Shown here: in pieces, positions 1 to 12,900 of the stretch
Layout of the letters: each line of letters begins with the position of its first letter
Numbering within the stretch: the stretch's first letter is position 1
Source: Ophiura sarsii
Lineage: Eukaryota; Echinodermata; Ophiuroidea; Amphilepidida; Ophiuridae
NCBI GenBank assembly: GCA_035610835.1
Contig: CM069442.1
Span: 1,302,001 to 1,366,000, forward strand
Reading direction: 5' to 3'
Length of the DNA stretch: 64,000 bases
Program-made: the position numbers and the translations under genes
The notes under the pieces: model-generated
What the model was told of the DNA's origin: nothing
Database searches by the model: none
Seen by the model: the letters and a program-made list of their open reading frames with translations, nothing else

Positions 1-788
1 AATCCTCATATCAGGGTTACCATCAGTTTTAACACGTTACACCAAAGTGTTTAAACTTTTGATGAAAGCAATGACATTCATGGGTTATTTATTGAATCCA
101 TTGCTAATCATGTGTATGTTGAAATAGGCATGTACTCCATTGAAAAGTGGATTTGAAACTTTTACTGTTTTCTGTATATTTCTGATGTATACCAGTACAA
201 TTATGTCGTAAGTTCCTAGCATCACCAAGCAGGTGCATCGATCAAGTATTATATGCATAGTGTTCCCTTTGTCAAACTGTGAGGTCCCCAAACATGTGCC
301 CAGGTGAATTTGAACTATATTGAATGATGAAAGTGTTACTTCTATTTGCTCGTGTTAAATACAACACTCAATTTGAGCCAAATATTTACGCGCCAATTAT
401 TTGCTTGTAACCTATCCAATATGAATATCAGGTTGGATTATGGATCAGTGCCATCGAATGAGACGAATACATGTAGTGTTATGTGGACGAGGAACCGGCG
501 ATATATGAATACCCGGATGAATTTTTCAGCTATATGCGAATGATGATGATGTAAACTTTTTAATACCAGTTAGCAAACTCTAGCTCTGGAGTTTAACGCG
601 CAACATTAAGGACACCGTATTTATACATAGACTGTAGCTTTTTCACCGGAAAACCGAGGTCGTTGAATTGTCACAACCTTTGTATGTATATAATTGTGTA
701 TTGTGTACATGTTCCGCAATTCAAGTTCTACCAAAATCTTCTCACTGTTCAATCTCTCTGTGTCGTTTTTTACGTTTACGTGTTACAG
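1..788. other. Upstream region of ADAMTSL5-like gene, no gene recognised
   Basis: No supported coding exon is seen here. The stretch ends in a pyrimidine-rich tract followed by 'gtgttacag' at 780-788, a plausible splice acceptor 3 nt before the start codon of the ADAMTSL5-like gene. The 5' UTR may therefore be split, with the promoter upstream or outside the window. The acceptor is an inference from sequence only. Confidence 0.4.
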
Positions 789-791
789 ACT

Positions 792-923
792 ATGAAGCTA
801 AAACTAAAGACCAAGATGGTTGGAGGTATATCCGATAAGCTCTTTGCTATTTTAGCGATTGCTTTTTCCACTCAAATGGCGTTGGTGCAGCAGACTACAG
901 CAGATTTGAATGCAGATAGCAAG
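792..923 (+). CDS. ADAMTSL5-like exon 1: signal peptide
   Basis: Encodes residues 1-44. A Lys-rich start is followed by the hydrophobic core LFAILAIAFSTQMALV, typical of a secretory signal. A second Met at codon 9 could also serve as start. The frame stays open 43 codons upstream, but the acceptor at 788 and the signal peptide favour the Met at 792. The exon ends AAG|GTAACA, phase 0. Confidence 0.8.
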
Positions 924-3900
924 GTAACACTTCCATTTAATATTTATGTACATAATATACTCATTTAGACATTATCATCTTTACAGTGGCGTAACCAAAG
1001 GGGTGCCACCCCTCCCCGGCTTCGCTGTCTATTGGACTAGTAAAATCAGTGATTGCTCAAATTAAGGGCTAAGCGAGGTTGGGTTGGATCCTTGGTGTTC
1101 CACCGACGCACGATGACCATGATGACGGTCACATTAGAACTAAAATATAGGCTAGGCCCTAATAGTAATAGCATTTTTTTGCGCGCTACACGCACGACGT
1201 AATTACTCTAAAAAAGCTCGTTGAAAACCAAAATGTACCTTAATTATGGCCAGACCAGATAAGCGCATGTGCGCATTTGCTGAAAGAGGACGGTACTTTT
1301 CACTGGTGCTTTTTTTGGCCCCGACTTCCGAATCTTGGGTACGCCATCGATCTTAGAATGATATTAATACATACAAGTATGTAAAGTCCCACATCATCGC
1401 TGTGCATGTGACAATTCAATATTGGACCCGACCCGAGTTAATTCGAGCCCTTGAAAATATCTCGGGAGGCCGTGTCCTAAAGAAAGACAATTCATGATTT
1501 AAAGACGGGGTAAATAGTATACCATATCAAGATAAAGTTTAAAATATTTAATATATATTTTAGTCCCCGAGGGCTATATGCATTACATTAAGGCTTGAAC
1601 ATTAATATGAAGAAGACAGTGTGATGACATAAACGACCAGTGACCCATATTCGTCAACTGTTTAACTTTAAATATAAAACGTCTATTGTTAATATAACAA
1701 TGACAAAGCTCCTAACGTGTATAGGTCCCTTCAACATTTAAAATATAATGGGCTAATAAACGAGTTGAATTGGAGGTTGACTTCCATAAGATACACTTTT
1801 TGCTTAGAATAGTGTTATTATGTATACGGCGTGTTCCGTTTTGTACATGTACTGTACATCATTTCAATTATAGCGCCATCCATGAACGTATACGTTTATA
1901 AGTTCAGGGGTCACATCACATGTTTGTATGAAGATTTCAAAATGTGTATTTTTGCAAACTACTTGCAAGGTTTAGGTATAAATAGCCTTAGCAATGGCTG
2001 ATATGAGATATCAATTGCTAAGTCAGTGTTAAACTGCCTCCTGATCTGATATGAATCCACAATTACATATAATTATCTTATTTTCACGGAATTGTTGAAA
2101 GAAAATGAGTGGTCACTGATATAACTTCTAAATTGGAGTGATTTTCATTCTTTGTGGATTGATTTTCACTCTTTTTTAGGAGGGGGAGGTATTTTCACTC
2201 TGTTTGGAGTGATTTTTACTCTTCTCACTCTTTATGGAGTGTGAAGTGGGTTTTTTTGTAGCTCTTTTATGGGTGTGAGTGATGACATAGTCTATGGTCT
2301 TCGCCCAAAATAGCTACATTTCTATATAATGTGGCTGTTTTCTATATTATCAAGACATATATTTGGAGATGGCTATATTGCAGGGGTAATGAGAAAAATA
2401 TGGGACAAACTTCATTTGATTTCGATACATGTCTCAAAACACGTATACATGTATTATCTTTCAAATGAGCCCATCGTTCCTCTCTGGAAATGTTGTAATT
2501 TTACGGCTGTTACCCATCAGTCCACTCGCCACTCGCCATATAGGTCATGCCGAAGTTCTTGGCAAACCAAACCATAGCATATCTGAAACTCTGCCAAGCT
2601 CAACTAATTTTGAATACGGCTCATTAGGCCATTTAGCAAATTGGTAAATGCTTTCTTGATCTCTGACAATGATGATGAACTAATAGTTCTGCAATGACCT
2701 TAGAATGTCATGACCTGAAGGCTGGATAGTCACGTAAAAGTTACGATTATTGTTGTAAATATTTGTGTAGCATAAATGTAATATTTATTTTGACGATATT
2801 TGACCCAAGTGCACCTTTGCCAATGCAATGAACAGTCTCTATTTGCTATAAAATGCAATTGTGGTAGACTTCAACTTACTTCTTGCCAGTGGTGCTTTAA
2901 AAGTAATATAATTCGCTAACATGTACATAGGAACATGCATGGAATTACTTCCGTATAGGAAACAATGAGCGTTTCATTTAATATAAGCAGTAATTATGTA
3001 TCTCCATTTGTTTGAAAGTTTAATATCATTAAAATGCCACAGACATCTGCATATATATCAAGTGTTATGTATTGACAACCGTTTCTGGTTAGACTAGCCA
3101 TTGAACAAAGTGCTCAATACCGTAAACGGTAGAGCGTATACAAATTCAGAGGTATAGACCTTCTGGAATATTATCGCTACTCTGAGTTTCATGGACAATC
3201 CCATATGGTCATTTTGTCCAATCGTCAGGCGAAAAGTGTTATTCACAATGTATTCTAGAAAGGATAACGAATAGAGTAGGCCCTAATTATGTATTCAAAT
3301 AAGTCCAAGAATCCCCAAGAATCTGATTGGATTGACCGAAAGTGGTGCAACGAAATAATTCAAATCAAATAAGTAGGTACAGATGTACATGTACACCTAT
3401 TTGCATATACGAAACCTCTTCAGCCGATACGCACTATGCAGTCCTCAAAATAAGTAACTGAAAACTATAGCTCATACGTAAACATTTTAAATTATAAAGT
3501 TGTCAAAAAAAGAAATTTCCTGTCTTTAATTTGAGACATTGTTCACGAAGATCGGTTAATAATTAAAGAACGCTACATTGAGAAGGATAGAACAAAGTGC
3601 AGTTTACATTTTCACACTTGGGTTTGAACAAGCAGGGGTGTGTGACAGGTGTCTGTGTATGGGCTGTATTGATCTATTGAAGCATTCTCAATCCTTATCT
3701 TACTATCGACCGGTGAGTAGTCGCTTCAGTTAATTAATAATCTGCCTATTGCTACACCGAGGCTGCATGTATAGAAGTACAAAATGCTAAAATGAGAGAC
3801 AGACTTTGTTTTGGTTTTGGACACATATAGTCGTGTTAATATTTAAACAATCTTCACGTGTAATTAAAAAGAAGAAATTTCTTAACAACTTTATAAAATA

Positions 3901-6900
3901 ATATATTAACCGTATAGGCGCTATCGTTTTGAAGTTTAGAGCGTATTTATTACCTGATGGGAAGTTACTTGATATAGATATTTTCAACAGTATCCTTATC
4001 TGGGATTGTTGGCACTTATAATTTACATTAACTTGCAAAAAGAATTTCCGTTTAGCATACTGACCTTCACTATACGTTCACCTCTAACCATAACATTATT
4101 ACAATTTAAGTTGAAAGTTGAAACAGAGTACTATCATGGTCGCCCTTTTCAAAATCCAACCGTATGATTCAACTCGATGAAACATTTGTGTCACGCGTAA
4201 ACACCTGTTCATTGATTCTTCATATTTAACACAATTCATATTACATTTGCACTTCCCATACTTTAGATAAAACGAGCATGACCGATATCATGTTATTGGG
4301 AAAGTGTTAGTTCTTGGGCAAGAAGTACCAAACATTACCAAATGAAGAAATACCGAATTCGTATCCTATATTTACATTATACTGTGGTCATCCCCGCTGT
4401 GGTCTACAGGGTGTCTCAAAAAAATTTACAACGCACCATTAGGCGATCATAACTTCCTAATTATGTATCTGAATTTTACAATACAAACGGTAAAATGAGG
4501 CCAAATTAGTTTTCTACAATTGGAAGAAAACAGCGTTCAATTTTGTTAAGTAATTATGGAGATATTTGTGATTACGTAAGAGTAGTCACGGAACACTTCC
4601 ATCCAAGTTTGCATATTTTGACAGATTTTCACTTGCGCGGCTGGTTATACTTACTCATTAATGTTCAATTAGCCAGCACTGTTTAATACTATGATAAAAA
4701 AGTTCAATTTGTGATCTAAGAATACTGAATAATCGATCAACACTCATAACACCCAGAAAACCAAAAATAACACACAACTCATTGTAAGGAGAGAGATATA
4801 ACCATACTCTTTTAATGTAAACAAAACATTTATTTTGTTTTCAATTGCGGTACTAATAATTTGACCATCATGCGCAAAATTGGCGATAATTTTATAATAT
4901 ACATGATTTCTATGGGCGGCCATTTAGGTCAAAAAGGTCTCAAATACTAGAAAAGGTGTCAAATAATTATGAAAAAGGTCTCAAATGCGGAGAAAGGTGT
5001 CAAATAATTATGAAAAAGGTCTCAAATGCGGAGAAAGGCGTCAAATAATAATAGAAAAGATGTCAACAATTGTGTCATAAAGGGGTCAATATACAGATAA
5101 AGGTCTCAAATGTTGATAAAGGGGTCATACAGAGAAAGGTCTGAAATGTTGATAAAGGTGTCACATACACGTAAAGGTCTGAAATGTTGATAAAGGGGTC
5201 AAATACACATAAAGGTCTCAAATGATGATAAAGGGCTCAAATACACGTTAAGATGTCAAATGTTGATAAAGGGGTCAACTACGAATTAAGGTCTCACATG
5301 TCAAAAATGCTGTCATATACACATAAAGGTCTCAAATGCTGATAAAGATGTCAACTACTGTATAATGTCTCAAATATTGATAAAGGTCTCAAAATCAGAT
5401 AAAGACGTGAAAAGCGCATTAAGATCTCAAATACAGAGAAAGGTGTCAAACACGAATAAGGTGTCAAAACACAATAAGGTGTCAAAACACGTCAAAAGCA
5501 CTAAAATGTAACTTACAAACACGATAAGGCGTCAAAAGACGCCATTGAGACCTTTTTGACCCTTTTGGCGGGCCATAATACCTTTATGACCTAAGGCTTC
5601 TGCGCCGACAGGGTCAAAAAGGTCTCAAAAACTCGTTAAGATGTCAAAACTCCGTAAAGAGCAAAACCGCGTTTAAGGCCTCAGGCAGGCAGTCTTGTTT
5701 GTTTCTCGAAAACATTTGTAAAATCAGTTTTGGACATAATTTTTCTTGTTTCTTGTTTGAATGTTTTTTTAGATTTATAAAATAATAATTTTGGCTATAA
5801 TTTAAAAAAATATTGTTTCTCGTATTTTGTTGAAACAATATTTGGCAAGCCATTTAGGCCTGTTTGACCCTTTGGCTGACCTTTAGACATTGTTGAGCCT
5901 TTCGCTTTAACACTGAAAGGGTCAAACATGTCTCAAACGTTCAAATACATATAAATGTTAATAAATGTTAATGTTAATGAATATATCTAAATAATACTAT
6001 AATAAAACGAATATTTAAACAAAATATTTGTAAATTAAAAATAAAATAAAAAATGGATGTGAATTAAAATAAATCTTGTTTCTCGAAAATATTGTCAGTC
6101 TTTTAAAACTTTGTTAAGGCATAACAATAATACTTATACTTTATGAGAAACAAGATTTTTTTTTAAATTATGGCAAACAAAATTTGTTTATGAAACTACA
6201 AAAAAATCAAACATTTTACGAAAAACAAGATTATTTTAATCATTGTCAAAATATTGTTTTAACAAAATACGAGAAACAAGATTTTTTAAATTATGGCCAA
6301 CATTTTTTTTTATAAAACTACAAAAAAATCAAACATTTTACGAGAAACAATTTTTTTTAAAATTAGTGCCACAAACATTTGTTTAGCAAAATACGAAAAA
6401 CAAGATTTTTTTTAAAATATGGCAAACAATTTTTTTTATGAAACTACAAAAAATTCATAACATTTTACGAGAAACAAGATTATTTCAATCACTGTTAAAA
6501 TATTTTTTTAACAAAATACGAGAAACACGATTTTTTTTAAATTAAAATATTTTTTTATTATAAACCAAAAAAAATCAAATATTTTACGCGAAACAAGATT
6601 TTATTTTTTAACAACACAACTATTTTTTCGAGAAACAATACAAATTATGTCCCAAACTGATTTTACAAATATTTTACGAGAAACAATCAAGAATACCTGC
6701 CTGAGGCCTTAAACACGGTTTTGCCCTTAACGAGTTTTGAGACCTTTTTGACCCAGTCGGCGGCTCGACGCAGAGTAGGTCATAAAGGTGTGAAGTATTA
6801 TGGCCCGCCAAAAGGGTCAAAAAGGTCAAAATGATGATAAAGGGCTCAAATACACGTTCAGGTGTAAAATGTTGATTAAGGCGTCAAATACAGATAAGAT

Positions 6901-9900
6901 CTCAAACGTTCATAAAGGGGTGGTCAAACAGATAAAGGTGTCAAATGTTAATAAAGGTGTCAACTGTTAATTAAGGTGTCAAATGTTAATAAAGGTGTCA
7001 AATACAAATAAAGGTCTCAAATGATAATTAAGGGCTCAAATACACGTTAAGGTCTCAAATGTTGATAAAGGGGTCAAATACACGTTCGTTAATGTGTCAG
7101 ATGTTGACTCCTTTGTCAACATTTGACACCTTAACGTGTATTTGAACCCTTAATCATCATTTGAGACCTTTATTTGTATTTGACACCTTTTTGACCTAAA
7201 TGGCCGCCCATAGGATTTCAGCCTTCAAGTTGCAAATGTGAAGACTAGAAGCTTGATAAGTTGTATGCGCGATGTTATTAGATCTTGAACTTGGTTTAAT
7301 AATGACAATGTTCATATTTACTAAAATTACTATAATTTTGTTTCCAATTGTTATAAAAAGATTGAACTTATCCTACAAATTTTAAATGTTACCGTTCTTA
7401 AGTATAAAATGTGATGAAAATAATCTAGACAACTTTTATTTTATATTTTGTGTTCAACTTTGGTCTCATCTGACATATTATTTGGTGTAAAATAAAATCT
7501 AGAACCATAAAACACGTTAATCCATGTCATTTTGTAGAGAAGTATTGATTTCATGTATCGTATGTGCTGTCTGAATCACTCAATATGAGCAAACTTGGAT
7601 GATGGAAGTGTTCCCAGACTAATGTTACGTAATTGCTCATTTCTCTGGAATTACTGAACCGAATCACATCCGGTTTTCTTTAAAGTATAACAAACTATTT
7701 TGCCTTTATTTTGTTGTTTGAGTTGTTCTATTCTGACACTTAGTCAGAAAGTTGCAATCCTCTAAAGGTGCGTTGTAATTTTTTCTGAGACACCCTGTAT
7801 AGGCCAAAATTGTAAGTGCGGAATTCTTCGCCGCGCTAGTGAAGAGGGACCGGGTTCGAGACCGTGTATTTTTAAGGTCTTTGTTAATTTAATGTTATTT
7901 ATTCATTTTCTATATTAAAGTGTACACTCATATAGAAAGGCCGTTGCCTAAATAATGTTAATTTTGATTAAAATTATGATAGTATTATTGATATAGACCT
8001 TTGAAGAAAATGTTTTGATAGCTACAGCCTAATCTTTTGTATCAAAAGGTATAGCTAACAAGATTTTACAAGGGTCTATATCAATTATATTATCATTATG
8101 ATGAACAAACTAAAAGTTATAACCACTCTTGTGAGCGTGGACACTTTTTTTGCGGTGTTTATCATGTATGATGGATGTAAAGGTATATCATTCCTCACGC
8201 GACCGTGGTTACATTCTAATTATAAATTGAAAACCAACAAGTCTTTATAGGCCACTTATACCATGAAAGTACTACTCATGCTTATACACACGTGTCGCGT
8301 ACGTCAACAAACCCGCGATATTTGAACAGGTGTTATCACACGATGTATTGTCATACATAATTAGTAGGCCTATAGGAATTTCTGCGAGTCCCGGCCTTTT
8401 GACAGGTTTTCTTGTCGTGGGTCTTACCAGGGATACATGTAGGCCTACTATTAATTTTGGGATGGGAAACTACAATACTGTGCATGATACGAACATAAGG
8501 TGTATGTTCCGATCACTTTTGTTGGCTATGATTGTTTTTTCACATCATGATATTTTGATATCAGAAGAATCCACATATTTTTCTCATGATGTCTGTAAAA
8601 TCTTAGGGGCCAGAAATGTTCCATTAATAAATTATAGGCTAACATGTGGTGAATTGCTGCCAAAGGTGGTTAACCACCAGCCAGTTTGTGTATTACTCAA
8701 TGGGCAACATTATTGTGACCTTGTGCTTCTAGAACCATTAGAGTTATGCAACTCAAACTTTGGAATGTGGCAATTTTAGGGATGACCTTTCATATAAAAT
8801 AGAAAACATCAAGTTGAAAATCGGCCCAGCAATCAAAACATCTTAAGTTAATTAAAGTTTTCCGGGAATTGTTGGAAACAAATCTTGAAAAAGTGTGCAG
8901 TTTCGAAAATTATCATAAAAACATTACGTGCTGATCCAAAGGGTAGGGTCGGTAGGTCGGATTTTTTTTATAAACCACATTCAAAAGATGTATATAGATA
9001 ACTTTAAAATAGTTGCTAAATAAGATGTGAATGGGAATATTTTACTATTAAATCACTTCATTCATGTTTTTGAAACAGTTTAGAAGAGTAAAGAAACAGT
9101 TTAAACATATTTTAGTGTATTTCCGGAAAGCAAAATTCTAAAAACGTTTTTGTCAGTTTTCCCAATTAGGGTATAGGTCGGAAATGGACAAACAAACACT
9201 TATTATAGTATATATATGTTTGCCTTATACTCTTTGTATTCACAGTTTGGTGTGTGTCCACGATAACCTATACAGTCCTCAAAATAAGTAACTGACCAGG
9301 TAGTAAATATACTCTTAACTCCAAAATTATAGCTCCTACATAAAAATATTCTACTACAACAAAGTTGTAAAGAAATTCCTCTTCATTAACATGATACATT
9401 ATTCATTAATATCGGTTAACAAATAAGGACGCTACATTGAAAAGGATAGAGCAAAGTGCAGTTCACATTTTAACACTTGGGTTTTGAACACGCAGGACAG
9501 TGTGACAGGTATGGGTTGCATTGATCAATTGAAACATCCCTAATCCCCGTCTTAATATCAACCGGTGAGTTAGTCGTTACCAGTTACAGGGCGATACGAT
9601 TCTTAATTACTTCAAAATCATGGTTTTAGAGTGAATTTAGAGTGAAAAATATAAACTGTCGGAATTCCGACAGTTTATTTTCACTCTAAAACCATGATTT
9701 TGAAGTAATTAAGAATCGTATCGCCCTGTAACTTGGAATGCATGCATGATTTATGATCAGAAATGTAAATCTGCAAGAAAATCTGCTTTTTTTTTCGATG
9801 TTGAGGGCGTTCCCTGGAAAGATCACATAATATACCTTTAATCAATACTCTGCCTGTTGCTATTCCGAGGTTGCGTGTAGACGAACGAAATGTTAAAATG

Positions 9901-12900
9901 CAAAAACGGACTTTGTTTTGGTTTAGGGCACATGACTGAGTTAATATATTCAATCTTCACGTGTAATATCTCAAATTAAAGACAAGAAATGTCCTTATCT
10001 CTTTATAATCTGATATTTTTTCGTAGGAGTTTAGTTTTGGAGTTGAGAGCATATCTATTACCTGGTCAGTTACTTATCTTGAGGACTGTATACACCTCAT
10101 AATGTTCCGGACCAGCTACTTTTATCTGGGACTAACATATCTAAATTAGATATGTTAGCCTCAGCTTTTATGTTGGCTAATTTAATTTCAAAACAGTAAT
10201 CCGTATCAACAATTATACAAATTCCTTCACCGAAATTTGACACCTCATTCATAACATTTGAGTGCAGGATACTTTTAAGTTATGACGTCTTTAAGTATCC
10301 GGACCTAACGAAAAAAGGTTGTAGTAAATCCATCTTTCTGTAGGATATCACAATTGTCATGATTGTATTGAACACTTGGTGCTATCGAAATCTGTCGGGC
10401 ATACTTGTAATTGCACACAAATTGACACTGCGTAGCACACATCACACTATAAGCAATGATATCCCATAGAAAACTAAATTTGCTACAACTTTCTTTCATT
10501 AGGGGTTGTTACTTAAAACAAAACATAACTTTAAAAATATCCGATCAATTTTTATGAATGAGGTGTCTAACGACGGGAATGAAATTTGCTCGCTTAATGC
10601 ATATCAGATTTTCGGTACAGATTATTGATTTTTAATTAGTTTTAAACAATAAATACCTTTTGTGTTTATAGATATCTGTACTGAGTTTGGCTACTTTAAC
10701 TGTCAGAACATATCCTTATGTCTTGGCTCATCACCGATATGTTTCGGTTGGTGATAACGTTATCGTGGAATTATCCTTATTTATATATGAATCCTGAAAA
10801 TTGAATCTTCAAATCCACCGCGTAACCTTTATAGGAACACGCGTGGCATATTTGCGAGTCTGTGAGATTCAGCACGGGGATTTATCGTGGAATTTATGAA
10901 TCATAACTTTGACTTTATAATTACCTATACATGCTATAATGTCATGGCTTGACTAGAAAGTACTTTAAATCCCATCAGGAGTTAGGAGTTTAATATTTGC
11001 TGTCAAACATGATGTGATTTAATATGCTGGTTCAAAATATCGTCCTGTATAATGTCAACATTGTATGGTTGACTTACAACGCACATGGATGAGGAAAAAT
11101 GCGGAAAATGCGATACAACATGTTTGTTTTGTATCATTCATCGCATAGAAAATGGGGAGGTTTTATTGTTTCTTTGCCAATGAGGGGTTGAAATTCATGG
11201 TCCTTAAATTCGCACCAGCGAGTTCGTTAGGCCTATTCCTCGGCACTCTATGCGTTTTAATATGAGAGGAGTTGTATAGCGTGTCCCAGAAAACGGGCAC
11301 CTTAATTTGGAGGAGTTCTAGCTCGAGGCATTTGTTGTCAAATTACGCGTGATCAAAGCGAGAAAACATCTCCCAAATCTATTTGACAGAAATTAACCGT
11401 ACTGCAGACATTATTTGAACCCTTTATGATTGTTTAAGTAATAAATAATTGTTTATGAAATATAACAAATTTATTTATTGCTTAATTTTTGTCTTGTGCA
11501 TTATGTGAGCGTTAAAACAAAAAGTACATAGACCTATCTCCCGAATGGTGGAGTCAAACAGTGTGTGACTTGAATTGCGCTTATTTATTCAATTTTTTTT
11601 AATAAACCTTGATTTGTGAAATTGAATGAAATTGAGAAGTTTCCACTACGATTACAAATGAACCATACGGTTTTTGTTGTTGGTTTTGTTGGTATGTTTG
11701 TTTGTGTTTTTGTATTGTATTGCATTGTATTAGTCTTACGTAACAGTCACTCATACGTATGGTCCATATGTACTAGGTTTGCAGTACAGCCTTGCTAAAA
11801 GCGCGAGCGAGGTACACGTACGTACGTACACTTTCGGGTGTTTCCATAATCTGACCACCATTCTCTTCTGACCACTTGTTTTGACCAACAATTAGGGTTA
11901 GGGTTAGGGTCAGGGTTAGAATTGGTCAGAAAACAAGTGGGCAGATTAGAGTTAGGGATAGGGTTAGGTTTAGGGTTAGAATTGGTCAGAAAACAAGTGG
12001 TCAGATAATGGTGGTCAGATAAAATGGTGGTCAGGTTATGGAAACACCCTACTTTCCTCAGAATTCGGCACTCTGCAAAATGAGGTGTTGACAAAGGTCA
12101 ATCGTGATAAATATTGACAAATAGATCAGCTTTTGGGGTTATCTAATTATAAATAATGGGATGAATACAAAATGCATGTTGCGCTCTGCACTGAATGGAA
12201 TGACAACTAGACTTCATTTTGTAGGCCGAGCGGCAAATTCTTATGAAAATATTTCTGTATCAGAGCAAAACTATATTGACACACGACTTATATTTGGCTC
12301 AAGCAATCCATTTGCAGATGCTAGTAATTCTGTTTGACATTTCAATTTTCTCTATGCAGGCGGTTTCTGATCCCGGTGTTGACAGATCTAACATACCATA
12401 TGGGACGCGGAGTAAACGTGCCAGTCCTCTGTTTAGAGACTTTAGTGTATGGTCTCATTGGAGTGGCTGGACAACATGCTCACGAAGCTGTGGAGCAGGG
12501 GCTGCTTTTCGAACCAGACATTGCATGAGCAAGTACGTTGGCCCATTTAAAACACAGATGGTGATTCCCGCACCATCTGTGTTTAAAACCATACACTTAT
12601 AGAATTGTCTTTTCACAGAGCGCCCTCAGTGGTGGGTTGTTAGCTGATATTTTGCACAGTTGCATTACATTTTGTAATCAAAGATCTTCAATCGTGCAAG
12701 TTCCAAAATTGTAAGAACGGTAATTATTTCAAAATCAAAATTTAAAAAATATAATTGTAGGGAAACCAAATAATTGTCATTGATATAGAAGACAATGTTC
12801 TGGGACGATTCTATTGTATAATTTGCTCCGTTGACTTTTGTATCGCCACCCGATTCTGATGATCGCATTTTTCACATCATAAACATGTATAGCAATCAGC

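Larger units (their letters stand above)
4407..7797. mobile_element. 3.4-kb nested palindromic (foldback) element with TA target duplication
   Basis: Outer ends are 'CAGGGTGTCTCA' and its inverse, flanked by TA at 4405-4406 and 7798-7799. The inverted similarity extends roughly 200 bp inward (compare 4545-4610 with 7585-7650 reversed). TA target and CAGGG ends fit Tc1/mariner-like elements (family knowledge). A second inverted pair, 'gggcggccatttaggtca' and its reverse, lies inside (about 4904-7220), and a third pair further in (about 5530-5720 against 6630-6830). No transposase frame is seen, so it is non-autonomous. Confidence 0.75.
924..12359 (+). other. Intron 1 of ADAMTSL5-like gene, repeat-rich
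   Basis: An 11.4-kb intron. It contains a degenerate 'cagtggcgtaac' element, several mariner-like MITEs, the 3.4-kb palindromic element, dispersed repeats and a telomere-motif MITE, each listed separately. No additional exon was recognised between these. Stretches 1350-2100, 2650-3430, 7870-8520 and 10590-11830 show nothing I can name. Confidence 0.75.

Noticed and set aside
7815..7870. Second B-box-like sequence 'gggttcgagacc'
   Set aside because: No cloverleaf around it.
8330..8779. 149-codon open frame
   Set aside because: Overlaps repeat R1, whose inverted copy at 37655 does not keep the frame; no recognisable domain.
11890..11975. Chromosome end or fusion point (TTAGGG repeats)
   Set aside because: Runs are short, degenerate and enclosed by inverted ends, so they belong to a MITE.
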